This document shows positions 18,967-28,320 of a stretch of DNA of 64,000 nt, one piece after another. This stretch comes from Novibacillus thermophilus. Lineage in GTDB: Bacteria; Bacillota; Bacilli; Thermoactinomycetales; Novibacillaceae. Location of the stretch: assembly GCF_002005165.1 (NCBI RefSeq), contig NZ_CP019699.1, positions 3,038,001-3,102,000 of the forward strand, read 5' to 3'. The notes under the pieces are model-generated. The model did no database searches. It saw nothing but the letters and a program-made list of their open reading frames with translations, and was not told the origin of the DNA. Each line of letters opens with the position of its first letter. Position 1 is the stretch's first letter. Made by a program: the position numbers and the translations under genes.

Positions 18967-18994
18967 TATCGTATGTCGATGCCCGCTGTACGGT
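18967..18994 (-). promoter_or_regulatory. Candidate sigma-K promoter of spoVFAB
   Basis: On the minus strand AC (18993-18994), a 17-base spacer and CATACGATA (18967-18975) match the sigma-K form AC-N16/17-CATAnnnTA. It lies about 48 bases before the spoVFA start. The B. subtilis spoVF operon is known to be transcribed by sigma-K in the mother cell. Confidence 0.65.
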
Positions 18995-18996
18995 GA

Positions 18997-19251
18997 CTAC
19001 TCCCTAGTGGCGTACTGTTTTCTCTGAGCCTCGACGATGACCATCTCCGATCCGATTTTTTTAATGTGGTTCCACGGAATCTCTATCTCCATGTCCGCCT
19101 TTTTAAACCAAGAGGACCGTACAGGGAGGATAAGAGCTTGAATGGCTCCAGTTTGAATGTCAATGGCAAGATCGGCCTGGGCCACCATCCCGAGTCTTTC
19201 ACCGTTTATGACGTCAATCATTTCTTTTCCCGCAAGATCGCTCAACCTCAT
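18997..19251 (-). CDS. ymxH: YlmC/YmxH-family PRC-barrel sporulation protein
   Basis: This 84-residue protein begins MRLSDLAGKEMIDVINGERLG, a PRC-barrel fold typical of the YlmC/YmxH family, and continues with IQALILPVRSSWF and EIPWNHIKKIG. The exact function is unknown; family members are linked to sporulation by conservation. It lies between the Spo0E-like gene and spoVFA, as ymxH does in B. subtilis. Confidence 0.88.
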   Translation of the reverse strand: MRLSDLAGKEMIDVINGERLGMVAQADLAIDIQTGAIQALILPVRSSWFKKADMEIEIPWNHIKKIGSEMVIVEAQRKQYATRE

Positions 19252-19356
19252 CTCCCACTACTCCTTCACTTCGTAGTTAATAACGCGAAAACCGTTACTC
19301 CCCCGCGACAACCGCCTCAGACTTCTCAATGTCTGTTACAGAAATGTATGAGACAG

Positions 19357-19394
19357 TAAAAAAGAGTAGTACCGTCCCTCCATTCGGCACTACT
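19357..19394 (-). terminator. Rho-independent terminator after the Spo0E-like gene
   Basis: AGTAGTGCCG (19385-19394) pairs with CGGTACTACT (19365-19374), followed by CTTTTTT on the minus strand. It separates the dut group from ymxH-spoVF. Confidence 0.8.
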
Positions 19395-19399
19395 TGACG

Positions 19400-19579
19400 T
19401 CACTCCACATGTTTTTGTTTCGCTTTCATGTATTCCAAGATGAGGGCATCCAGTTCTTTGCTGAGCAACAAGAGTGACGCACTGGACAAATTGGTGATGT
19501 CATCTCCAATCTTTTGGTGCAATTCACGACGGAGCGCTTCAACTCTTGTTTCTAATTCTTTTAAACTAGGTGACTCCAC
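19400..19579 (-). CDS. Spo0E-like aspartyl-phosphate phosphatase family protein
   Basis: The 59-residue product is a helical hairpin with the Spo0E signature SKELDALILEY near its C-terminus (consensus SxxLDxLIxxY) and a first helix LKELETRVEALRRELHQ. Spo0E proteins dephosphorylate Spo0A~P and so delay sporulation. GTG at 19579 is chosen because it lies eight bases after TAGGAG; GTG 19588 would overlap that box. It follows dut by 20 bases and is cotranscribed with it. The specific target cannot be inferred from sequence alone. Confidence 0.75.
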   Translation of the reverse strand: MESPSLKELETRVEALRRELHQKIGDDITNLSSASLLLLSKELDALILEYMKAKQKHVE

Positions 19580-19599
19580 GCGTGTCACTCCTATCCGTC

Positions 19600-20043
19600 T
19601 TATATCCCAGTGTGGCCAAATCCGCCGTCCCCTCTGTCAGTCTCGGAGAGGACGTCCACTTCTTCCCATTGCATTTCTGGCACTTCTTGAATGACGAGTT
19701 GGGCAATGCGCAAACCACGCTCGACAGTAAACGCCTCGTCTCCGTGGTTGATGAGAACGACTTTGATTTCACCGCGGTAGTCTGCATCAACCGTTCCCGG
19801 TGCGTTCAGAACCGTGACGCCGTATCGCAAAGCCAATCCGCTGCGCGGACGCACTTGCGCTTCAAGGCCTTGGGGCAAAGCGATTTTAATCCCTGTCGGA
19901 ATTAATGCCCGTTCCCCTGCCTTTATCTGGACCTCTTCCGCTACAGCGGCAAACAGGTCAAATCCGCTCGCTCCACTGGACATGCGGGCAGGCAGGGGAA
20001 GATCGTCATTCCCCGGCAGACGGGTAATTTTGACGTTATACAT
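19600..20043 (-). CDS. dut: Deoxyuridine 5'-triphosphate nucleotidohydrolase
   Basis: dUTPase hydrolyses dUTP to dUMP and keeps uracil out of DNA. All five motifs of the trimeric family are visible in 147 residues: SSGASGFDL, RPRSGLA, NAPGTVDADYRGEI, GLRIAQLV and the C-terminal DRGDGGFGHTG arm. ATG 20043 overlaps the mlpA stop by eight bases and has GGAGTGA six bases upstream. This cellular dut is at the mlpA-ymxH junction, as in several Bacillales. Confidence 0.96.
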   Translation of the reverse strand: MYNVKITRLPGNDDLPLPARMSSGASGFDLFAAVAEEVQIKAGERALIPTGIKIALPQGLEAQVRPRSGLALRYGVTVLNAPGTVDADYRGEIKVVLINHGDEAFTVERGLRIAQLVIQEVPEMQWEEVDVLSETDRGDGGFGHTGI

Positions 20044-21296
20044 TTGGATCACTCCGAAAAGCTTCTGGCACATCGTCGTGAGGGGAGATGAGGGCGAAAC
20101 TAAGGGGACCGGAAAACAGCCGTTCAGCCAGTTGAACGACATCGTCCAACTGTATGCTGTCAATCTTTTCGACCACTTCGTCCAAAGAAGGATGTTTCCC
20201 TAGCATCAACTCGTTCTTTCCTAAGCGACTCATGCGATTCGTCGTACTCTCCATACTTAACGTAAAACTTCCTTTCAACTGTTCTTTCGCTTTGTTGAGT
20301 TCCTTTTTCGTAACGCCGTTTTCGCGCACATCGCGGAGAATGTTCAAAATAAGTTCATACACGCGGTTTGTCTGATTCAAACCTGTCCCGGCGTATATTC
20401 CGAACGTGCCAAAATCCTCATAAGCCAAATGGTAGGAGTAGACCGAATACGCCAATCCGTGTTCTTCGCGAATGTCTTGAAACAGCCGGGAGCTCATGCT
20501 TCCGCCGACAATGCTGTTTAACAACGTCAAGTCGTAAATGTGCGGATCGTGAATCGCAAGCCCTGGTAAACTGAGGCAAAAGTGGGCCTGTTCAGTCGGT
20601 TTGACACGCTGTTCAATCCCCGGATAAAATTGGGGGACGATGGGACGGACTGCCCGCCTCCCCTCTCTCGCTGAAATTGGCCGAACCAGCGCGTGACCTC
20701 GTCACGCCATGTGTCGGGGATGTTTCCGGCGACTGTAATCACAGTCCGATCTGGAGTGTAGTGTGTTTTAACGTACTCTTTCAAATCTTCTGATTTAAAT
20801 TGACTCACATTCTCTATCGGGCCGAGTATCGGGTACCCAAGGGGTGGCGAGGTATTGACGCCTTCGAAGCCAGATCGTGTATCCAATCGTCTGGCGTGTC
20901 TTCCACCATGCGAATTTCTTCAATGACGACCTGCTTCTCTTTCTCCATCTCGCCTTCGTCAAATGTCGAATGAAAAAACATATCGTGCAGCACGTCGAGT
21001 GCAACGTCGACGTGCTCATCGAGTACCCTCGCGTAGAAACACGTATACTCTTTCGACGTAAAGGCGTTGACATGCCCCCCGATGGCGTCGAACGTTTCTG
21101 CAATGTCCCGCGCCGAACGGTTTTTCGTTCCTTTAAACGCCATGTGCTCGATGAAGTGAGCCATGCCGTTAGTATCTGGACTTTCAAACCGCGAACCGGT
21201 CTTCACCCAAATACCTATCGCCACAGAGCGAACGTAGGGAATCTTTTCCTCAATGACTCGAACTCCGTTAGGCAGCGTATATTTTTTTTTCAACAT
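20036..21296 (-). pseudogene. mlpA: M16-family zinc peptidase MlpA/YmxG, two frameshifts
   Basis: Three overlapping frames together encode a full M16 peptidase of about 415 residues. The first has MLKKKYTLPNGVRVIEEK and the zinc motif HFIEH (His47, Glu50, His51). The second has LGYPILGPIENV and HYTPDRTVITVAGNI. The third has LTLLNSIVGGSMSSRLFQDI. One extra base in the run at 20836-20838 and one at 20660-20663 (or the C-run nearby) restores one frame, reading PLGYPILG and IVPQFYPGIEQR. The gene lies between ylxY and dut as in B. subtilis. Both defects look like homopolymer undercalls. ATG 21296 follows GAGGGGGAG. Confidence 0.85.
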
Positions 21297-21333
21297 ACTC
21301 CCCCTCAAAAACTTAAGCGATAGTCCTAATATA

Positions 21334-22334
21334 TCAAATGTGAGGTAGGGCCTCAACACGGGGAATACGTGCTGGTGACAACACTTCATCGACTGTTCCC
21401 GGCCATAGTTCCCGCTCTTTTATGATGCGAATGATTTCGGGTAGCGCCTTCACTGTCCGATCCGTCGGATGCATGAGCACGAGCGTGCCGTTTTCGATTT
21501 TAGGGGCTACTCTTTTTACCATGGCTTGGGGGATGTCGTTTTTCTCCAGTCGACTGTATCCGCCGTCCACAAAACTGTCTTCATTCCGAGTTCGGCCGCC
21601 GTTTGTACCACTTGGTCATTAAAGTCTCCAGACGGCGGCGCAAAGTACTTGCTCGTAACCTGCAACGTCTCTTCGATGAGCTCATCTGTCTGTTCGATTT
21701 CCCGCCGCATTTGAGCCTTCGTCAACCGGCTCATTTGGGGGTGATGGTAGGCGTGATTGCCAACTTCGTGCCCGTTTTTCACGATTTCCCTGGCTACATC
21801 GGCGTGTTTGGCCAGCCAGCTTCCGTCTAAAAAGAACGTGGCTCGAACACCTTCTCGCTCTAAAACGTGCAAAAGGGATCGCACATGCTCGGTTCCCCAG
21901 GCCACATTCACCATCAGTCCGACCATCGGTTTTCGCTCATTGCCACGGTAAATCGGATGGGGAGGTAAATCTTCTAACTGAATGTCAGGTGGGATCTCCC
22001 GGAATACGAGTTTCAGTGGTTTTTCCGCTCCCCTCTCCCGGGCGAGGGCTAAAGTGCGGGATTCGTCAACGGCGAGGCCGTTGTAGGCGGGAATGGCTTT
22101 CCAAACGGGGTCGATGCGCGCGTTAACCGGAGGTTCTGAATACCGCTCAGCTGCTTCCTTCACACGGATTTCGAGATTGTCGTCCGCACGGGGAGACGTT
22201 TTGGAAGCCGGAACCCCCGCTGATGCCTTCACGTGTTCGACATAGTGCGTGACGGGAGGGGAAAACAGGATGATCGGCGCACATATAAGTCCTGTCACGA
22301 TGAGACATAAAAGTTTAACCCTCGTATCTTGCAC
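21334..22334 (-). pseudogene. ylxY: Polysaccharide deacetylase-family protein YlxY, frameshifted
   Basis: The product has an N-terminal signal-anchor (about 5-25), a linker and a NodB-like domain. GNHAYHH supplies the metal His pair and TFFLDGSW and FAPPSGDFN are conserved. The first NodB motif, usually TFDDG, is NVAWGTEH here, as in the YlxY family, so the catalytic Asp is absent and classic deacetylase activity is doubtful. The frame breaks at the five-base run 21528-21532; one more base joins DWRKTTSP to QAMVKRVAPKIENGTLVLMHPT. Position between pnpA and mlpA matches B. subtilis. The start GTG follows GGAGTGAAACAGG. Confidence 0.82.
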
Positions 22335-22399
22335 CCTGTTTCACTCCGGTTTCGTTTTCTCTATTTTATGCAAGGCGGGGACAGGCTATGAAACAGAAA

Positions 22400-22430
22400 T
22401 AAAAAAAGAGGCAGATGAACCTCTGTCTCC
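22400..22430 (-). terminator. Rho-independent terminator of pnpA
   Basis: An eight-base stem with one mismatch (22408-22415 with 22422-22429) is followed by seven T on the minus strand, 26 bases after the pnpA stop. Confidence 0.7.
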
Positions 22431-22455
22431 TTTTTGTCACGATGTTTGACCGATG

Positions 22456-24566
22456 TTAGGGCTTAGCTGTTTTTTTTGACTGTTCGTTTAGGACGGCTTT
22501 GCGCGATAAGTTAATGCGTCCCTGGCTGTCAATGTCTGTCACTTTGACGGTCACCGTATCTCCTAATTTCACGACGTCTGACACTTTGCCCACACGTCTG
22601 CGATCCAACTGCGAGATGTGGATGAGCCCCTCTTTGCCCGGCAGCACTTCGACAAAGGCGCCGAATTTCTCAATGCGCTTCACGGTCCCGGTGTACGTTT
22701 GTCCGACTTCGACTTCTCGCACCAGATCTTCAATTAATTTTTTGGCCTTCTCATTTGCCTCTGTATTGGCTGAAGCGATGTAGACACTTCCGTCTTGCTC
22801 GATGTCGATTTTAACGTCGGTCTCTTCTATGATTTTGTTGATCATGCGCCCGCTGGGCCCAATGACATCGCGAATCTTCTCCGGAGGGATGTGCACCGTC
22901 GTAATCTTGGGCGCGAATTCGGACAACTGGTCGTTCGGCGAAGCAATGGTCGACGCCATGTGATCCAATATTTTGATCCGCCCCTCGCGAGCCTGTTCTA
23001 ACGCTTGAGCCAATATGTCCCGGTCGATCCCTTCAATTTTGATGTCCATTTGTAAAGCGGTCACGCCTTGACGTGTTCCCGCGACTTTAAAGTCCATATC
23101 TCCCAAGTGGTCTTCCATTCCTTGTATGTCCGTCAACACTGCCACTTTATCCCCTTCTTTAATTAAACCCATGGCAATGCCGGCGACAGGCGCTTTGATC
23201 GGTACACCTGCGTGCATGAGCGCCAGAGTGGAAGCACATATACTCGCCTGGGACGTGGAACCGTTCGACTCGAGAACTTCGGACACGAGACGTATCGTAT
23301 AGGGAAACTCTTTCTCTGAAGGGATAACCGGTTCCAGCGCCCGTTCCCCGAGTGCTCCGTGCCCGATTTCCCTCCGTCCCGGTGAGCGGATCGGGCGCGC
23401 TTCGCCGACGCTGAACGGCGGGAAGTTGTAATGGTGCATAAAGCGTTTGGATTCTTCCAGATCCAAGCCGTCCAATTTCTGCACGTCGCCGAGGGCCCCG
23501 AGGGTACAGACCGATAGGGCCTGCGTTTGGCCCCGCGTAAACAGTCCGGAACCGTGGGTGCGAGGCAGTACGCCCACTTCAGACGTCAACGGACGGATAT
23601 CGCGCAGCCCCCTTCCGTCTGGACGCGTGTGCTCGTCCAGTATTAAACGCCGCACTTCCTCTTTCACCAGTTTATCTAAAATGTCGGCAACTTCGCGCTG
23701 CGTCTCTTCCTTTTCCGCTTCGTCTTCAGAGTCGTAAAGGGACAGTATCTCTTCTTTTACTCGCTCAATGGCATCCTCGCGTTCGGATTTCTCTGGCACT
23801 TGAATCGCTTCGACGAGCTTGTCAATCGCTTGCTCCCGGACCTGTCTCTCCAACGCGGGGTCGACTTGATGCAACTCAGGTTCCATTTTTTCCACGTCGA
23901 GCTCGGAGACGATTTGCTCCTGGAAAACAACCAATTTTTTGATCTCTTCGTGCCCGTACATGATCGCTTCTAACATGACCTCTTCCGGCACTTCCTCGGC
24001 TCCGGCCTCGACCATGTTAATCGCTTCTTTCGTCCCGGCGACCACTAAGTGGATATCACTCTGTTCCGTCTGTTCGACCGTCGGGTTTATGACAAACTCG
24101 TCCCCGATTCTGCCGACGGTCACGGCGGCAATGGGACCGTTAAACGGAATGTCGGAGATGGACAGGGCTGCACTGGCGCCGACGATGGCCGCCATTTCAG
24201 ACGAACAGTCTTGATCGACAGACATGACCGTCGCAATCACCTGAACTTCATGGCGGAAACCGTCAGGGAACAGCGGGCGGAGTGGACGGTCGATCAGACG
24301 GCTAGCCAGTACTGCCTTCTCACTGGGACGCCCTTCCCGCTTAATAAACCCCCGGGAATTTTACCGACGGCATACAGTCGCTCTTCGTAATTGACCGTGA
24401 GCGGAAAAAAGTCGAGATCTTTCGGTTCATCTGAAGCCGTCGCCGTAGCGAGTACCGCCGTATCGCCGTACCGCACCATGACAGCGCCGTTGGCCTGTTT
24501 GGCCAGTTTTCCTGTTTCAATGACGAGCGGACGCCCGCCTAGGTCATATTCGTAACGTTTCTCCAT
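22456..24566 (-). pseudogene. pnpA: Polyribonucleotide nucleotidyltransferase, frame broken near residue 72
   Basis: PNPase degrades RNA phosphorolytically. The frames encode two RNase PH domains, then a KH domain ([17 protein letters not shown]) and an S1 domain ([26 protein letters not shown]). Catalytic motifs such as FPPFSVGE and [10 protein letters not shown] are intact. The first frame ends shortly after AVGKIPGG; adding one base to the five-C run at 24349-24353 gives [21 protein letters not shown], the universal sequence. Loss of such a conserved gene is unlikely, so assembly error is favoured. ATG 24566 fits [19 protein letters not shown], although its spacing from GGAGG (14) is long. 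The arrangement after rpsO is standard. Confidence 0.9.
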
Positions 24567-24649
24567 GTTGTGATAAAATTCCTCCTCTCTGCTTAATTCA
24601 TTCGTCATAATTAACAGTATCTCCTGCTCGCAATTGAAATAAAAGTTAA

Positions 24650-24679
24650 ATTGAATAAAGCGGGGAATACCCCGCTTTG
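24650..24679 (-). terminator. Rho-independent hairpin after rpsO
   Basis: AAAGCGGGG (24657-24665) pairs exactly with CCCCGCTTT (24670-24678); a T-rich but interrupted tail follows. In other bacteria the rpsO-pnp gap holds processing hairpins, which is an alternative role. Confidence 0.75.
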
Positions 24680-24681
24680 CG

Positions 24682-24951
24682 TTAACGCCTTAAGCCCAAA
24701 CGTTTAATGAGCTCGCGATAGCGTTGTACGTCTTTGTCGCGCAAGTAATTGAGCAAGTTTCGCCTTCGCCCGACCATTTTCAGCAGCCCGCGGCGAGAAT
24801 GGTGGTCTTTCTTGTGGACCTTCAGGTGCTCGTTTAACTCGTTAATGCGTTCGGTCAAAAGGGCGATTTGCACTTCTGGAGAACCGGTATCCCCTTCACT
24901 CCTTTTGAACTCGTTAATGATCTCGTTTTTCCTTTCTTGGCTGAGACCCAC
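24682..24951 (-). CDS. rpsO: 30S ribosomal protein S15
   Basis: S15 (89 residues) binds the 16S rRNA central domain and forms intersubunit bridge B4. The signatures [25 protein letters not shown] and the end [12 protein letters not shown] are exact. The GTG start at 24951, eight bases after AGGAGG, gives the family length of 89; an earlier GTG at 24960 overlaps the ribosome site. It is transcribed from its own promoter upstream of pnpA. Confidence 0.98.
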   Translation of the reverse strand: MGLSQERKNEIINEFKRSEGDTGSPEVQIALLTERINELNEHLKVHKKDHHSRRGLLKMVGRRRNLLNYLRDKDVQRYRELIKRLGLRR

Positions 24952-25049
24952 GATGTTCACCTCCTACAATTTTAAACCCCTTTACCCCGTAAGCTGTCGA
25001 GGCTATCAGCTAACCGAGTAAAGGTTTCTATGAACTTGAACCGAAAATA

Positions 25050-25078
25050 AGTATACCACAAAACAGTACACCCTCCAA
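25050..25078 (-). promoter_or_regulatory. Probable rpsO promoter
   Basis: TTGGAG (25073-25078), 17 bases, TATACT (25050-25055) with an extended TGG on the minus strand. It leaves a leader of about 90 bases before rpsO, room for the S15-binding regulation known elsewhere, though no S15 site was identified. Confidence 0.6.
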
Positions 25079-25122
25079 CCGTCACGACGGCCGTCCGGCG
25101 AAAACTGGCACGTATGGGATAG

Positions 25123-26070
25123 CTAACTTCTGACTTGTCCGATGAGCGCCCGCGTGCGCCAAACATCTTCATGCATTTGTCGGACCAGTTGCTCGGCTGA
25201 GTCGAATTTACGTTCCGGACGCAAATAGTGCAAGAAGTTGACATACAGGCGTTCGTCGTACAACTCGCCGTCGAAGTCCAAAAGGTACACTTCGACGGAA
25301 ACCGACTCCCTGTTATCCTCAAATGTCGGGTTGTACCCGATGCTCATCGCCCCGCTGAACATCTTCCCCTTCCACTCGACCTGTACGGCATACACGCCGT
25401 TTCGCGGTACGATGTACGGATCGTCCATGTGGAGGTTCGCTGTAGGAAAGCCGATCTCTTTCCCTCTTCCGGCACCGCGTACGACAACGCCGTCGATGCG
25501 GTAAGGTCTGCCGAGAAACTGGGAGACCGTTTGAACGTCACCCTTGTGCAGCAAACCGCGCAACAAGGTACTGCTCACCTTTTGGCCTTTTACGTGAAAC
25601 GGCGGCACGATCTCGACTGTCAACCGACCTTCACAGAGCTGCCTTAAGTCTTCTGCCTTGCCGCTCGCTCGATGTCCAAACGTATAGTCGTAGCCAACAG
25701 TCGCTCCCCGCAATTGCAGCGGAACTAACACGTCTTCTACGAACCCCCGCGGAGTAACGGCCGCAAGCTGACGGTCAAAGTGGACGACATAGGTCAGTTC
25801 CATTCCCGCCCGTTCAAACTGTAGCAGTTTTTCCCGGAGGGGTGTCAAATATTGAAAGGACCTGTCGGAAGAGAGCACGGCCCGAGGATGGGGGTCAAAC
25901 GTCATCGCCGCAGGTGGACAGTGTAAACGCGCTGACAGACGTTTCGTTCGATCAAGGACGTGACGGTGCCCCAAATGGACGCCGTCAAACGTGCCGATGG
26001 CCACAACAGAGGGCTGAATGGCCATCACGATTTCATCTTCTAGCGGGTACCGAATATGGATGACTTCCAT
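25123..26070 (-). CDS. ribF: Bifunctional riboflavin kinase/FAD synthetase
   Basis: RibF makes FMN and then FAD from riboflavin. The 315-residue protein has an N-terminal nucleotidyltransferase (about 15-185) with GTFDGVHLGHRHV, and a C-terminal flavokinase (about 190-305) with GRGKEIGFPTANL and GVYAVQV. It follows truB by six bases, as in B. subtilis (where it is called ribC). Homologues have similar length, and ATG 26070 begins at the usual first strand. Confidence 0.96.
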   Translation of the reverse strand: MEVIHIRYPLEDEIVMAIQPSVVAIGTFDGVHLGHRHVLDRTKRLSARLHCPPAAMTFDPHPRAVLSSDRSFQYLTPLREKLLQFERAGMELTYVVHFDRQLAAVTPRGFVEDVLVPLQLRGATVGYDYTFGHRASGKAEDLRQLCEGRLTVEIVPPFHVKGQKVSSTLLRGLLHKGDVQTVSQFLGRPYRIDGVVVRGAGRGKEIGFPTANLHMDDPYIVPRNGVYAVQVEWKGKMFSGAMSIGYNPTFEDNRESVSVEVYLLDFDGELYDERLYVNFLHYLRPERKFDSAEQLVRQMHEDVWRTRALIGQVRS

Positions 26071-26076
26071 GGCATG

Positions 26077-26976
26077 TCACCTGTTTCCTGCAAAAACTTT
26101 TACCGGTCTCGCTCGTTTGCCGGTACGGTCACACTTGTACAGAGCCAGAAATTCGGATACGGTATACACGCGTAGTAAAGTGCCTGGTTGGTAATGTCCT
26201 TCCGGGAGTGGGATCGGGCGCCCGTTCACGACAGCGAGGCGATCCTCAAGGGGAACCGTATGAGCCGGAAAGTGGACAAGGCCGCTGTCAATCGGCTTCA
26301 GCCACCTGGATGGCCACAGATCCACCGGAGTGTCTTCCAACTGCGTTAACGTGACACACTCTTCCCGCGAATACGGCCCGCTTTTCAGCCGCACGAGATG
26401 CGATAAGTGCGCAGGATATCCCAGCGCTCGTCCAACGTCGACACACAGTGTACGAACGTACGTCCCTTTGGAACACTGAACGACAAACTTCACTTGAGGG
26501 AAATTTCCGTCACGTATGTGGACGAGTTCAAGACGATATATGTAAACTTTTCTCGCCTGTCGCTTGATTTCCTTCCCTTCTCGAGCCCAATCGTACAGTC
26601 GGCGCCCTTTTACTTTCACCGCTGAGTACATCGGCGGAATTTGCTCAATTTCCCCTTGAAACCGGCGAAAGACGTCAATTACTTTGTCTTTTGATACATG
26701 TCTGACAGGTTCCCGTCTGGTAACTTTCCCTTCCTGATCTTGTGTGTCGGTCGCAATACCTAAAGTCAAAACACCCTCGTAAGTCTTGGGCAAGTTTTGA
26801 ACGTATTCGACAACGCGCGTCGCTCTGCCGAGGCAAAGGGGGAGGACACCTTGAGCAGCAGGGTCCAAGGTGCCAGTGTGTCCCACCTTGACTTGTTTAG
26901 CCAGGCGGCGCACTTTCGCCACGACATCGTGTGATGTACAGTTTGGCGGTTTCCATACAGGTAAAATTCCGTTCAA
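26077..26976 (-). CDS. truB: tRNA pseudouridine-55 synthase
   Basis: TruB makes pseudouridine 55 in the T-loop of tRNA. The 299-residue protein begins MNGILPVWKPPNCTSHD and has the catalytic Asp38 in GHTGTLDPAAQGVLP, plus KGTYVRTLCVDVGRALG and a C-terminal PUA-like domain. TTG 26976 overlaps the restored nrnA stop (TTGA) and lies eight bases after GGAGG, which supports both the start and the corrected nrnA end. Confidence 0.96.
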   Translation of the reverse strand: MNGILPVWKPPNCTSHDVVAKVRRLAKQVKVGHTGTLDPAAQGVLPLCLGRATRVVEYVQNLPKTYEGVLTLGIATDTQDQEGKVTRREPVRHVSKDKVIDVFRRFQGEIEQIPPMYSAVKVKGRRLYDWAREGKEIKRQARKVYIYRLELVHIRDGNFPQVKFVVQCSKGTYVRTLCVDVGRALGYPAHLSHLVRLKSGPYSREECVTLTQLEDTPVDLWPSRWLKPIDSGLVHFPAHTVPLEDRLAVVNGRPIPLPEGHYQPGTLLRVYTVSEFLALYKCDRTGKRARPVKVFAGNR

Positions 26977-27960
26977 AAAGCGAGCCTCCTCCTCGTGGCA
27001 TCAAGGACCGTCTTTTGAACGTCAGCGAGAGCTCCTTCCATGTAACAGCCGGCGGCGCGGGCATGTCCCCGCCCCCAGTTCTTGGGCGAGGCGGCCGACA
27101 TCGAGTTTTTCACGGGACCGCCAGCTCACCTTCACGCCGCCATCGTCGACTTCTTTAAACAGAATCCCGACTTCCACTCCTTCGACATTTCGCGCAAAAT
27201 TGACTATGCCGCCCACATCTTCTTCCTTCGCTCCCGCTCGTTTCATTTGTGCTGCCGTGACCGTCAGCCAGGCGATCTGACCGTCACTAGACAACGTGAG
27301 AGACGACAGGGCTTCCTTTAACAGGTGTAATTTGGCACGGGATATATTTTCAAACACGCGGTTGGCAATATCGCTCGGGACGACTCCGTACTCGAGCAAG
27401 TGGGCCGCTAACTTCATCACACGCGGAGTCGTGTTCGGGTAGCGGAAACCACCGGTGTCTGTCATGACACCCGTATACACGGCCTCAGCGAACGACCGAT
27501 TCCACTTCAACTGCATGTGTGTGATCCACTCGTACAACACTTCCGCCGTCGCCGCCCGATCGTCCAACACGACGTTGACATCGCCAAAGCGATCGTTCGT
27601 CGGATGGTGATCGATATTTAACAAAGGGGTTTGCCGTTCAAACACTTGTTGGACGCCACCGAGACGCTCGCGGTCCGCTGCATCTACGCTGATGACCGCA
27701 TCAAACGAGTGTTTTTTCGCCTCTTCCCAAGGCAGTATTTCCTCCGCCATCTCCAAAAACTGGTATTTCTCAGGAACCGACGAATCGTTGGTGAGCACAT
27801 ACCGCTTGCCGAGCTGTTTTAATGCGTGGGCGACTGCCAAGGTGGAGCCGATGGCGTCACCGTCTGGCTGGACGTGGGACACAACGAGGAAAACGTCATA
27901 AGCCTTGACAAAATTCGTTGCCTTTTGCCACTCATCACTGAACGTCTCCAGACGAGTCAT
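26973..27960 (-). pseudogene. nrnA: Oligoribonuclease/pAp phosphatase NrnA, 3' end frameshifted
   Basis: NrnA (DHH-DHHA1 family) degrades 2-5 nt RNAs and pAp. HVQPDGDAIGST, SVDAADRERLG and the DHH motif INIDHHPTND are intact. The frame leaves the family at RLAQELGAGTCPRR. Correcting the G-runs at 27067-27070 and 27072-27076 restores the DHHA1 glycine motif as ELGGGGHARAAGCYMEGAL, and this frame ends at 26973, overlapping the truB start. As the last ~30 residues contain the substrate-binding motif, the displayed frame would be impaired. Two short runs in one place suggest sequence error. The start overlaps rbfA by 26 bases. Confidence 0.85.
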
Positions 27961-28297
27961 CCGATTTCACTTCTTTCAACAGCTTCTCAATCCGGTTGCC
28001 ATACTCCGTTGATTCATCCACTTTGAACAAGATTTCTGGCGTGTGTCTCAAGCGTATCCGCCTTCCAATCTCCGTTCGAATAAACCCTTTTGCCTTTTCC
28101 AGTCCTTCCAATGTACCTTCCAAGTCATTCTTGTCACCCATGACACTGATGTAGACTGTTGCCTGCTGCAAATCGCCTGTCACATCGACACCCGTGACCG
28201 TGACAAAGCCGACCCTCGGATCTTTCAACTCGTGTTGCAGTATGTGGCTCATCTCTTTTTTGATCTGTTCGCCAACGCGATGAGGTCGTATGCGCAA
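27935..28297 (-). CDS. rbfA: 30S ribosome-binding factor A
   Basis: RbfA (120 residues) helps 16S 5'-end maturation and cold adaptation. It has the single KH-like fold with [22 protein letters not shown] and [23 protein letters not shown] 28297 gives [11 protein letters not shown] and lies eight bases after GGAGG; GTG 28306 overlaps that box. Position at the end of the infB operon is standard. Confidence 0.95.
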   Translation of the reverse strand: MRIRPHRVGEQIKKEMSHILQHELKDPRVGFVTVTGVDVTGDLQQATVYISVMGDKNDLEGTLEGLEKAKGFIRTEIGRRIRLRHTPEILFKVDESTEYGNRIEKLLKEVKSDDSSGDVQ

Positions 28298-28320
28298 AGG
28301 GGTCACCTCCCAACGTCTAA

